From positions 1 through 64,000 of the forward strand of contig JAEYYR010000004.1 in the NCBI GenBank assembly GCA_023428375.1: DNA of 64,000 nt, in the 5' to 3' direction. Each line of letters begins with the position of its first letter. Position 1 is the stretch's first letter. Both the position numbers and the translations under genes were made by a program. The notes below the pieces were generated by a model. That model was given only the letters and a program-made list of their open reading frames with translations. It did no database searches and had not been told where the DNA came from. Source of the DNA: a bacterium (GTDB lineage Bacteria > Babelota > Babeliae > Babelales > Babelaceae). Shown piece after piece: positions 49,335 to 56,910 of the stretch.

Positions 49335-49783
49335 TTTTGATTAAAAATACACAACGCTCGGTATCTCTTGATATCGAGCGTATGCGTAATGATGCGCAAC
49401 GCATTCTAGAAATTCTTAAGTACCCCGATTTTGATTTAGGCATATGGTTTGCTTCTGAAGCAACAATACGAACCTATAATCGCGACTATCGACAAAAAGA
49501 TAAAGTCACCGATATTTTATCTTTTCCATTTCATACAGAACTCAAAGCGGGCGATCGCATCAAGGCAACCGATCCTGATGACAAAAATATAGGCGACATT
49601 ATTATGGCGCCGAAATATATTTTTGAAGACCCTAAAAAACTTGGTGGTACGTTTGAAGAACGTATGCAGCTCTTATTAGTACATGGAATTTGTCACTTAT
49701 TGGGCTATGACCATGAGACTGATGCAGACTTTCGTCGCATGAGACTCAAAGAAAGCTTTCTATTAAAAAAATTAAGAGCTTAA
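49331..49783 (+). CDS. ybeY: Endoribonuclease YbeY
   Basis: The 150-aa zinc-dependent RNase takes part in 16S rRNA 3' maturation and ribosome quality control. The zinc motif H-x3-H-x5-H is present as HGICHLLGYDH, preceded by the usual 'DVTDILSFPF'-type strand (DKVTDILSFPF). It is coupled to valS by a 4-bp overlap. Its 3' end faces the minus-strand small-protein operon, 4 bp away. Confidence 0.95.
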   Translation: MILIKNTQRSVSLDIERMRNDAQRILEILKYPDFDLGIWFASEATIRTYNRDYRQKDKVTDILSFPFHTELKAGDRIKATDPDDKNIGDIIMAPKYIFEDPKKLGGTFEERMQLLLVHGICHLLGYDHETDADFRRMRLKESFLLKKLRA

Positions 49784-49787
49784 AAGA

Positions 49788-50087
49788 TTACTTACAACAA
49801 GAATCTCCTGAATATCTTAATTGGTTGAGCAATGATTCAAGTTCTTGATCGGTAAGATTGCCATTTTCATGTTCCACCCATAAATCTCCTACTATTCTTT
49901 GTCGGGCATACGAGGTGAATTGGTCTTTTTGACCTTTTTCTCGAGTGTGAATTTTCTTAATTGAGTTATTAAATTTTATATAGGTTGGATTGGTATTGAT
50001 CTGATCTTGCGTATCAGTTGATAGTACAAAAATTGAAAAAGTTAAAAAGTGGAGGCCAAAGAAAAGATTAGACCATTCATGTTTCAT
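49788..50087 (-). CDS. Small secreted helical protein, 99 aa (family member 6)
   Basis: A hydrophobic N-terminus (MKHEWSNLFFGLHFLTFSIFVLS) serves as signal or anchor. The mature part 'NPTYIKFNNSIKKI...ARQRIVGDLWVEHENGNLTDQELESLLNQL' fits the pattern of the five genes upstream (start with NP-Y, end with 'G.(I/L)(T/S)..E...L...'). It is the last gene of the group, 102 bp after the 50190 gene. The function is unknown. Confidence 0.65.
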   Translation of the reverse strand: MKHEWSNLFFGLHFLTFSIFVLSTDTQDQINTNPTYIKFNNSIKKIHTREKGQKDQFTSYARQRIVGDLWVEHENGNLTDQELESLLNQLRYSGDSCCK

Positions 50088-50189
50088 AAGCTGCCAAGAT
50101 ATAAAGATTAATAATTTATATCTTGCAATGACAATGCAATTTTAAGCAAGTAATTTAATATTCAGATAAAACAAGTAACAAATATGTTT

Positions 50190-50480
50190 TTATTGTTCAC
50201 TCTTTGGTATTTGAAGTTCATCTAAAAGCTCACAGCGTTGGTGTTCTGAAATTTGGTTTGATCTTTTACAAAAGTCTATTTGGTTTTTTATTCTTTTGAG
50301 TTCAGCAAGAAACGTATTATGATCCACGCTTAATGCATTATCATTAAAATCATATATTTCATTTTTTAAATCATTATAGCTTTTAACAATTGCTGATTCT
50401 TCAGTTTTTCCTAAATCAACGCTATGGATATTTATTTGCATTATTATTCCAAGTAAAATTATTACATTAATCTTTTGCAT
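50190..50480 (-). CDS. Small secreted helical protein, 96 aa (family member 5)
   Basis: The signal peptide is about residues 1-20 (MQKINVIILLGIIMQINIHS). The mature helices end with 'FCKRSNQISEHQRCELLDEL', matching the family's '(G/R)xI(S/T)xxExxxL' pattern. It lies 8 bp after the preceding gene in the operon. It is not recognised. Confidence 0.65.
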   Translation of the reverse strand: MQKINVIILLGIIMQINIHSVDLGKTEESAIVKSYNDLKNEIYDFNDNALSVDHNTFLAELKRIKNQIDFCKRSNQISEHQRCELLDELQIPKSEQ

Positions 50481-50488
50481 AACATTCC

Positions 50489-50821
50489 TTATTGAATTGA
50501 TTCTATTTTTAATCGTAGAACAAAATACTCACCATTAGTTATTTTACCAGCATAATAAGCGCGGTCGATTTTTTCAGATATAGTTTTTTTCTGTACTTTT
50601 ATTATAGTAAGTATTTGTTTTCTTTTTGCAAAATCACTAGGACGAAAAAGTTGTTTTAGTTCTTCCCTTTTCTCGCGTACAGATTCTTCAAATTCTTCTA
50701 TCAGATTTTTTAATTTTTCATATCGTGGATTGATGTCGTAATGTTCAATTTTTTCACTTTTTTCTTCGCCATAAACTATGACTGGAAATAGCATGATAAG
50801 TAGAGTAAATAGACATTTCAT
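50489..50821 (-). CDS. Small secreted helical protein, 110 aa (family member 4)
   Basis: The signal peptide is MKCLFTLLIMLFPVIVYG. The mature sequence is highly charged: 'NPRYEKLKNLIEEFEESVREKREELKQL...ISEKIDRAYYAGKITNGEYFVLRLKIESI'. It overlaps the preceding gene by 4 bp (ATGA). Helical hairpins of this kind could form small bundles. The function is unknown. Confidence 0.68.
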   Translation of the reverse strand: MKCLFTLLIMLFPVIVYGEEKSEKIEHYDINPRYEKLKNLIEEFEESVREKREELKQLFRPSDFAKRKQILTIIKVQKKTISEKIDRAYYAGKITNGEYFVLRLKIESIQ

Positions 50822-51195
50822 GGTATATCCTCCAGCAATTTATCAATATTTTGAAGATTAAGCGGAGGAAATAGGAGATTCATATCCGCAAGTGATGCAA
50901 AGCTTTTTTCCAATAATTTAGAATATTCAAGATCAGAAATTCTTTTTTCATCGGCAATTTTCTGAATCTGCATGTTAATTGTTGCTCGATTTTTTAATAG
51001 CATCTCTATATATTCTTTTCTCTTTTTTTCATATGAAGAAGTGAGCTCATCTCTATATAAGTTCTTCATTTTTTCTAAAATCTCGATATTACGATAAGCA
51101 AGATCATAATCAGATGGATTATTTTTTTTATCGAGAGAAAACATATTTCCTGCAGATAACAATGCGACAATAATAAATACGTTAGAGGTTTTCAT
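50818..51195 (-). CDS. Small secreted helical protein, 125 aa (family member 3)
   Basis: I start it at the ATG at 51195, where MKTSNVFIIVALLSAGNMFS forms a signal peptide. The longest frame adds four residues. It overlaps the preceding gene by 14 bp. The mature part 'YRNIEILEKMKNLYRDEL...INMQIQKIADEKRISDLEYSKLLEKS' follows the family pattern. Confidence 0.67.
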   Translation of the reverse strand: MKTSNVFIIVALLSAGNMFSLDKKNNPSDYDLAYRNIEILEKMKNLYRDELTSSYEKKRKEYIEMLLKNRATINMQIQKIADEKRISDLEYSKLLEKSFASLADMNLLFPPLNLQNIDKLLEDIP

Positions 51196-51577
51196 TACTT
51201 GTACCATAGCTCATAATTGTGCCGATTAAACGAGCAAATGAATCAAATATATAGTCATAAAGCCAATCATAAACATTCTGGTCCATATAACCTGATGAAT
51301 GTTCATGATTCAAATTATTAAATATTTCACTTTGCTTTGATAAAAGAAAATGTTTAATTTGGCGTTTTAAATGTTCTGGATCTTTGGTTTTAGACAGTTT
51401 TGCTATCTCGCCTTGAATCTGTATTTTTGCTTGATCTACTTGTGAATAAATTTCTACCAAGGGTCCAGGAATTAAAGGACACTCTTCGGTTTTGCCTTCA
51501 AAGCTTGGATAATCATAACCTGTTATTTCAAAACATATGAGCGTAAAAAAAAATATAAATAAATAATTAATTTTCAT
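51182..51577 (-). CDS. Small secreted helical protein, 131 aa (family member 2)
   Basis: The ATG at 51577 overlaps the stop of the 55-aa gene as TAATG, indicating coupled translation. The longest frame begins two codons earlier. The signal peptide is MKINYLFIFFFTLICFEITG. The mature part is helical (EIYSQVDQAKIQIQGEIAKL...SGYMDQNVYDWLYDYI). It is a divergent member of the small-protein family. Confidence 0.65.
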   Translation of the reverse strand: MKINYLFIFFFTLICFEITGYDYPSFEGKTEECPLIPGPLVEIYSQVDQAKIQIQGEIAKLSKTKDPEHLKRQIKHFLLSKQSEIFNNLNHEHSSGYMDQNVYDWLYDYIFDSFARLIGTIMSYGTSNENL

Positions 51578-51744
51578 TACCATCCTAAGGTTGCATTATA
51601 ATTACCTGCTCGTGTTCGAGCCAATTCATTATTAATAATTTCACGTGCTTCATCAGCATCAAAATTTTCCGAAAATGATTGTTCTGCAGTATGTTGATTC
51701 ATGCAGATCGCGCACATAAGGCATAAAAATAATTTTTTTAACAT
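51577..51744 (-). CDS. Very small secreted protein, 55 aa, first gene of the operon
   Basis: The minus-strand frame from ATG 51744 to TAA 51577 encodes a signal peptide (MLKKLFLCLMCAICMNQHTA) and a 35-residue mature part (EQSFSENFDADEAREIINNELARTRAGNYN...). AAAGGACTC lies just upstream as Shine-Dalgarno. Its stop overlaps the next start as TAATG. Signal peptide, ribosome site and coupling together make it a real gene despite its size. Confidence 0.7.
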   Translation of the reverse strand: MLKKLFLCLMCAICMNQHTAEQSFSENFDADEAREIINNELARTRAGNYNATLGW

Positions 51745-51875
51745 GAGAGTCCTTTAATTTCTTATATATTCCTTATAATTCTATGAAATTCGTAGACATT
51801 TCCGCAATCCTTTATAATTTTTTAAGTGTGTTTACAGTCTAAGTACTGAAGCAATTATTTATAAAGGAGTATTTA

Positions 51876-52211
51876 ATGAAGAATTGTTTAATTGCACTTG
51901 CTATGTTTACAACAGTGTGTACCCAGGAAGTAAATAACGACAACGATAATCAGACTGTTATAGTTTTTGAAACCGGCGCACATCGCCAAAATGCTATGAA
52001 AAACGCATTGTCTGCTTCCTTCAGTGGAATCGATAAAGAAATTATGGAAACGTGCATAACAAACTGGAAAGATTCTGCTAATTGCAAAGAATTGAGAGAG
52101 TGGTTAGTTCGTTATATGTTTGTCGAAGATTTATTTCGTCAAGTAATGGAAGAAACGGTGAACAGATCTAAAAATGAATTCATTGCACCAGAAATCAAGG
52201 CGGAAGCATGA
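51876..52211 (+). CDS. Small secreted protein, 111 aa
   Basis: The signal peptide is MKNCLIALAMFTTVCT. The mature protein is helical with two Cys residues (ETCITNWKDSANCKEL) that could form a disulfide. TAAAGGAG is the Shine-Dalgarno. It overlaps the next gene by 4 bp (ATGA). It is divergent from the six-gene small-protein operon across 131 bp. The function is unknown. Confidence 0.72.
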   Translation: MKNCLIALAMFTTVCTQEVNNDNDNQTVIVFETGAHRQNAMKNALSASFSGIDKEIMETCITNWKDSANCKELREWLVRYMFVEDLFRQVMEETVNRSKNEFIAPEIKAEA

Positions 52212-52519
52212 ACAAACTAGTACTTAGCTTAGCGTTATTATGTTCAGGGGCATGTGCTACTGTTTATGATTCATTAAATGATGAGCAAATGAAAAAATAT
52301 TGTGAATCAAAAGGCGAACTTAGCGATGCGTGTGTTGAGTATGTAAGATTTATGCATGCCATGAAACAGCAAGAAGCATTATCTAAAGCTAGCGATCCAC
52401 AAAAAACGTTAAAATTGCAACGTAAGACGGCTAAAAAAATGGGTGAAGTTGTTCATGCCATTGGCAAAGAAATGTTTGCAGAAGATACCAACGCAATGTT
52501 AACCCGTAATGATAAATAA
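52208..52519 (+). CDS. Small secreted protein, 103 aa
   Basis: The signal peptide is MNKLVLSLALLCSGACA. The mature part is helical with two Cys residues spaced as in the preceding protein (KKYCESKGELSDACVEYVRF; CITNWKDSANCKELREWLVRYMF), so the two may be distant paralogues. It is translationally coupled to its neighbour. The function is unknown. Confidence 0.7.
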   Translation: MNKLVLSLALLCSGACATVYDSLNDEQMKKYCESKGELSDACVEYVRFMHAMKQQEALSKASDPQKTLKLQRKTAKKMGEVVHAIGKEMFAEDTNAMLTRNDK

Positions 52520-52522
52520 AAA

Positions 52523-52542
52523 GGGCGGATTAAACTCCGCCC
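52523..52542. terminator. Terminator between convergent genes
   Basis: GGGCGGA (52523-52529) and TCCGCCC (52536-52542) pair around TTAAAC. The A-run on its left gives a T-run on the minus strand, so it mainly serves the 52553 gene. Confidence 0.8.
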
Positions 52543-52552
52543 CAATATTAAT

Positions 52553-53947
52553 TTAAGATAGTTTCTTTATGGCCGCGTCAATATGGGTTTCCCAGCTTCT
52601 TATTTCTGGCATACCTTCAGCTTCAGGGCTGTAGCTACGAATATAAACATCGTATATTTTTTTGAAAGCATCTAAAGCTTTTTTTGATTCACTAATCATT
52701 TGAACAAGGCTATTAAGTTGCTCCTTCAACGTATTTATCTCATTTGAAAGCATGATGTTTTTTCTTTCAAGCGCTTCATATGCATTCTTATAGCGATCAA
52801 GTTCTTTTTTAGGTGCGCCACTTCGTATATATTCTAATTCTTTTTGCGCATCTCTTGCCTTATTTATGCGATCAGTTTCGGCTTCATATGCTGCACGTGC
52901 CACATCTTGAGCTTTTGCTAAGGCTAAAGCTTCTATAGCGATTCTGGTTTTTTCTTGTTCATCTGCTAATCTCTTTTTCTCATCGCGTTTAGCTTTTGCC
53001 TCGGCAACTAATCGCGTATCTCGTTCCATCGCACTTTGTGCTTCTCTATCGCGATTTTTCCATTCATTATGCAGATCCATTTGCATTAAATATTCTTGGG
53101 ATTTCTTGATAAATGAATGTGAGGTTTTAAGCTTCTCTAATAATTCATCGGCTTGTTTAACAAATTGAGGATCGATTAAAGCGGCGCTTGAACTTTTTAA
53201 TTCGCGCAACGTCTGTTCAAATGATTTAATATGATACGATAACTGTTCAACAAAATGTATTAAAAATAATTCACTTTCTCCGTGGCGGCTAATTGCATTA
53301 TGCATATCTTGCCAAATTTCTTGTTGCTTTCTTGCTGAAGCATGTTGCATTTGACCGTGTGCGTTAATTACGTCGACCAATTCGCCGTATAATCCTTGCA
53401 AACCTTGTTTGGTGTCTCGCATCGCTTTCACGGCTACTACATAAGGCTTTACTCGATGAAAGGTTTGTTCAAGCTTTTCAAATTCTTTGCAATCTTGCTC
53501 AATGACAACCATAACATGTTGTTTTTCGTGAATGATTTGAGATGCAAAATTTCGTGCTCGCCAGACTTCTATTTGATTGTTTGAATGGATCTGTTCTTGG
53601 CGAAATTTTGTAAGATCATCATGTAAGGTATTGTAGTATTCTAAGTTTGAATAAACATGATTAATAAGCGCTTTTTCTTTCTCTTGCTGATTTTTAGAAG
53701 GATGAGACATAATTTCTAAAGCATCATGAAATTTCTTGCGTAATTGCGCATGACGTGATTCAACTTTAGAAATCGGTTCGATCGATTCTTGAGCTTTCGT
53801 TTTACTCATTGAAAAGTAAGAAATTCCTGCCCCTATCAATAATCCTGCAATACCAAATCCAGCTGCTGGTACGGGATCAATATCTGCGTGCAACAAAAGT
53901 GGTTGCGCTACGGTTAAAAACGCAAGTGCGATAAGTCGTTTATACAT
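52553..53947 (-). CDS. Secreted coiled-coil protein, 464 aa
   Basis: The signal peptide is MYKRLIALAFLTVAQPLLLHA. A Gly-rich hydrophobic helix follows (AAGFGIAGLLIGAGISYF, 28-46) that may anchor it in the membrane. Long heptad-rich coiled coils occupy residues 60-440, notably the Arg/Lys/Ala/Glu-rich stretch around 290-370. It ends 10 bp before hisS on the same strand, so it lies downstream of hisS in transcription. A structural role is likely but unproven. Confidence 0.78.
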   Translation of the reverse strand: MYKRLIALAFLTVAQPLLLHADIDPVPAAGFGIAGLLIGAGISYFSMSKTKAQESIEPISKVESRHAQLRKKFHDALEIMSHPSKNQQEKEKALINHVYSNLEYYNTLHDDLTKFRQEQIHSNNQIEVWRARNFASQIIHEKQHVMVVIEQDCKEFEKLEQTFHRVKPYVVAVKAMRDTKQGLQGLYGELVDVINAHGQMQHASARKQQEIWQDMHNAISRHGESELFLIHFVEQLSYHIKSFEQTLRELKSSSAALIDPQFVKQADELLEKLKTSHSFIKKSQEYLMQMDLHNEWKNRDREAQSAMERDTRLVAEAKAKRDEKKRLADEQEKTRIAIEALALAKAQDVARAAYEAETDRINKARDAQKELEYIRSGAPKKELDRYKNAYEALERKNIMLSNEINTLKEQLNSLVQMISESKKALDAFKKIYDVYIRSYSPEAEGMPEIRSWETHIDAAIKKLS

Positions 53948-53957
53948 AGTTATGCTC

Positions 53958-55208
53958 TTATTTTTTCAAATGCTTTACTGCTTCACGTTGGCTAATTTTT
54001 GATTCTTCGCCCGTGATCATATTTTTTATGGTCACCGTATGTGATTGCTGTTCTTCTGACCCCAAAATTAAAGCATAGTTTGCGCCAAGTTTGTTTGCTT
54101 TACGCAACATGCTCTTCATTGAATCTCCAAGACATATTTCAACACATAATCCTGCAGCTACTAATTCATCAGCTAATAATAATGCTAATGCTCGTTGCGC
54201 TTGATCCATTGGAATAATGGCGTGCAATGCCGGTAACTCGGGCAAGGTTAATTGGTCTTGATGCTTTTCTAATATAAGCATCAATCGCTCAATTCCCATA
54301 GCAGCACCAATAGCCGGTGTTGCAGGGCCGCCCAAGATTTCTGCAAGGCCGTCGTAACGACCACCGCCGCAGAAGGTGCTTTGAGCGCCGAGCTCTAAAC
54401 TAATAAATTCAAAGACTGTTTTTGTGTAGTAATCAAGTCCGCGAACCAGTCGTGTGTTGATCGAAAATGCTACAGAAAGTTGCTGCAACGTATCTTGTAC
54501 ATGTTTCCACTCGCCGACACAGCTTTCACATAAATAAGCATCAATAGTAGGTGCTTTTTTATACAATTCCTGGCATGAAGGCGTTTTGCAATCAAAGATA
54601 CGTAAGGTGTTCTTGTCTTTGCGTTCTTTGCAGTCTTTGCAAATAGCGTCAAAGTTTTTATCTAAGAATTCTACCAGCGCTTTTTTATGCGCAGCTCTAT
54701 CTTGTGCACAACCAAGAAAATTTATATGCAATGCAAATTCGCGCAATTTTAATTTTTCTTGGAAGAATCGATCAAGCATGGTTATCAACCAAATATCTTC
54801 ATCAATCGCGGCAGAACCAATTACTTCACAAGAAATTTGGTGAAATTCTCTGAAGCGACCTTTTTGTGGACGTTCATGACGGAACATTGAGCCAGCTAAA
54901 AAGGTGCGCCATGGCGACTTTAACAGATGCTGATGCTCTAAATAGGAACGCATTGTTTGTGCCGTTGCTTCCGGACGTAAACAAATGGATTCAGATGATT
55001 CATGACCGGTGTTAACGGTATACATTTCTTTGCTGACGACATCTGTGGTCACACCCAGTGAACGTTTGAAAAGTTCAGTATGTTCCAAAATGGGCAGGCT
55101 AATCTCATTAAAATGGTAATTTTGTGCGTGTGCAGAAAATTGTTTAATCAAATAATTAAAGAGGCGAAGATCCAAAAAATCTTGCGTGCCTTTGACGCGA
55201 GAGATCAT
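53958..55208 (-). CDS. hisS: Histidyl-tRNA synthetase
   Basis: This class II synthetase of 416 aa charges tRNA-His. It has motif 2 'FRHERPQKGRFREFHQISCEVIG', the histidine-specific loop 'RLVRGLDYYTKTVFEF', 'CGGGRYDGLAEILGG' and motif 3 'PAIGAAMGIERLML'. A Cys-rich insert (CKDCKERKDK...CKTPSC...CESCV) near residues 190-230 may bind zinc. The C-terminal anticodon-binding domain is complete. Confidence 0.97.
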   Translation of the reverse strand: MISRVKGTQDFLDLRLFNYLIKQFSAHAQNYHFNEISLPILEHTELFKRSLGVTTDVVSKEMYTVNTGHESSESICLRPEATAQTMRSYLEHQHLLKSPWRTFLAGSMFRHERPQKGRFREFHQISCEVIGSAAIDEDIWLITMLDRFFQEKLKLREFALHINFLGCAQDRAAHKKALVEFLDKNFDAICKDCKERKDKNTLRIFDCKTPSCQELYKKAPTIDAYLCESCVGEWKHVQDTLQQLSVAFSINTRLVRGLDYYTKTVFEFISLELGAQSTFCGGGRYDGLAEILGGPATPAIGAAMGIERLMLILEKHQDQLTLPELPALHAIIPMDQAQRALALLLADELVAAGLCVEICLGDSMKSMLRKANKLGANYALILGSEEQQSHTVTIKNMITGEESKISQREAVKHLKK

Positions 55209-55285
55209 AAAAATCCTTTATAGTATGAATTAATTGTAGCATGATTTTTGAAAATGTTATTCTTTCTATCCCTTTGTAATTGCTG

Positions 55286-55315
55286 TTGACAATTGTCTTT
55301 ATAGCATGGTATGAG
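55286..55315 (+). promoter_or_regulatory. Promoter of the beta-barrel protein gene
   Basis: TTGACA (55286-55291) is a perfect -35, with TATGAG (55310-55315) as -10 at 18 bp spacing. The -35 is embedded in GACAATTGTC (55288-55297), a 10-bp perfect palindrome that could be an operator. Confidence 0.55.
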
Positions 55316-55350
55316 TGACACCAAGCCTATCGTATCAAAAAGGAGAAAAT

Positions 55351-56889
55351 ATGATGAAGCGATTATTATTAGTCGCTGTTGGGTTAAGCATTACTGCCTC
55401 AGTTATTGCAAATAACACAACAGGACATACCTTTTTTAGCATTCAAAGACCTTACTGGCAATCAGGTAGCCCTGAACGTGTAACCTTCTTCAGACAAGAT
55501 ATTATGGATACTTGTCCAGAGGGTTGGGGTGGTGGATTCCAAGCAGCAGTATTTGGTGGTAAATCAACCAATGCAAACTGCCTAGGAAGATTCTTCTATC
55601 CAGTTGATAAGACAGCATTACGCGTAAAAGAATACAAAGCTGGTGATCCAGCATTGTCACCAGACAATGATCCTACAAAAGATGTCGAAGCACGTAACTT
55701 CAACATTGCAACCGTTAATGGTGCAAGTGATGATGCTGATCTGGCTCCGTTTGAAAGTGTTATTCAATTTAATCCTGATCATACCTTCTTTGGTATTGGT
55801 TTTGCATGGAAGCAGCAATTTTGGCGCTGCGATGAAGGTTATTCACGCTTCTGGTATGAAATTGCTTTTCCTGTAGTTCGCATTTCAAACAATATGAATC
55901 TTTCAGAAACTATTATTTCTGATGGTGGCGGTTCTGATGGTGTTGCTGGTCTTAATGACGCTGTTCACGTTGCAAGCATGCGTGCAGCATTTGCTCAACC
56001 AGAAATGCTCTATGGTCGTATTCCTCTTTGTGGACCATGCACAAAATGGGGTGTAGGAGACGTAGAAATAAAATTTGGTTGGAACTCACTTTGTGGAGAA
56101 ACATGCCATTATAATTCATATGTAGGTATCGTTGCTCCAACGGGTAACCGTCCTGAAGCTCGCGTTCTTTTTGAGCCAATCGTTGGTAACAACCATCACT
56201 GGGGTATCATGTATGGTTCAAACATGGGCTATGAATTCTGGACTTGCAGAGATCATTCTATTGAAATCGAATTCGATTTAAACGGTCGTTATTTATTCAC
56301 CAATCATCAACGTCGTCTTTTAAGCTTACATGACAAGAGCTGGGGTACTTTCTTAGAAATGTATCGTAACGTTGAAGAAGCTTCAGCTGCAGCAGCTGCA
56401 GATAGCCAATTCTCCGGTACGTTTGGTGCAAATATCTTGGCACAATGTGTAAAAGTTTCTCCTCGTTTCTCATTCGATCTTAACTCTGCGTTGATTTATC
56501 GTCATTGTGGATGGGAAGTGGAAGCTGGTTACAACTTCTATGCACGTCACAAAGAAAATGTTTGCTTAGAAAGCTGGACAGAAACACCACAAGTGAAAAA
56601 TATTGATGGTCAAGGTGACACAAATACCGCTCGTACTATCAAAAACAACTTCACCGGTTCATCAATTTTGCTTGCTGACTATCAACCAATCTTCAAACAA
56701 GATCTTGATTTAGGCGCAGCAGCACATCCTGCAGTACTCGCTAACATTATTTATGTTGCAGTTGGTTATCAACCTTCATGTTTCAATCATCCAATGACGT
56801 TTGGTCTTGGTGGTGGCTATGAATTCTCATCAGGTAACGATGAATTGAGCCGTTGGACATTGTGGGGTAAATACGTTTTAGCGTATTAA
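55351..56889 (+). CDS. Probable outer-membrane beta-barrel protein, 512 aa
   Basis: I start it at ATG 55351, after AAGGAGAAAAT, where the signal peptide begins (MMKRLLLVAVGLSITASVIA). The longer frame adds 12 unsupported residues. The mature protein alternates polar and hydrophobic residues, is rich in Gly and aromatics, contains about 15 Cys, and ends in strands 'RWTLWGKYVLAY' with a terminal Tyr. These are the usual features of outer-membrane barrels. The strong promoter and codon use suggest high expression, so it may be a major surface protein. The high Cys content recalls disulfide-linked chlamydial porins, as analogy only. Confidence 0.72.
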   Translation: MMKRLLLVAVGLSITASVIANNTTGHTFFSIQRPYWQSGSPERVTFFRQDIMDTCPEGWGGGFQAAVFGGKSTNANCLGRFFYPVDKTALRVKEYKAGDPALSPDNDPTKDVEARNFNIATVNGASDDADLAPFESVIQFNPDHTFFGIGFAWKQQFWRCDEGYSRFWYEIAFPVVRISNNMNLSETIISDGGGSDGVAGLNDAVHVASMRAAFAQPEMLYGRIPLCGPCTKWGVGDVEIKFGWNSLCGETCHYNSYVGIVAPTGNRPEARVLFEPIVGNNHHWGIMYGSNMGYEFWTCRDHSIEIEFDLNGRYLFTNHQRRLLSLHDKSWGTFLEMYRNVEEASAAAAADSQFSGTFGANILAQCVKVSPRFSFDLNSALIYRHCGWEVEAGYNFYARHKENVCLESWTETPQVKNIDGQGDTNTARTIKNNFTGSSILLADYQPIFKQDLDLGAAAHPAVLANIIYVAVGYQPSCFNHPMTFGLGGGYEFSSGNDELSRWTLWGKYVLAY

Positions 56890-56910
56890 TTTAATACTTA
56901 AGGATAGTAT

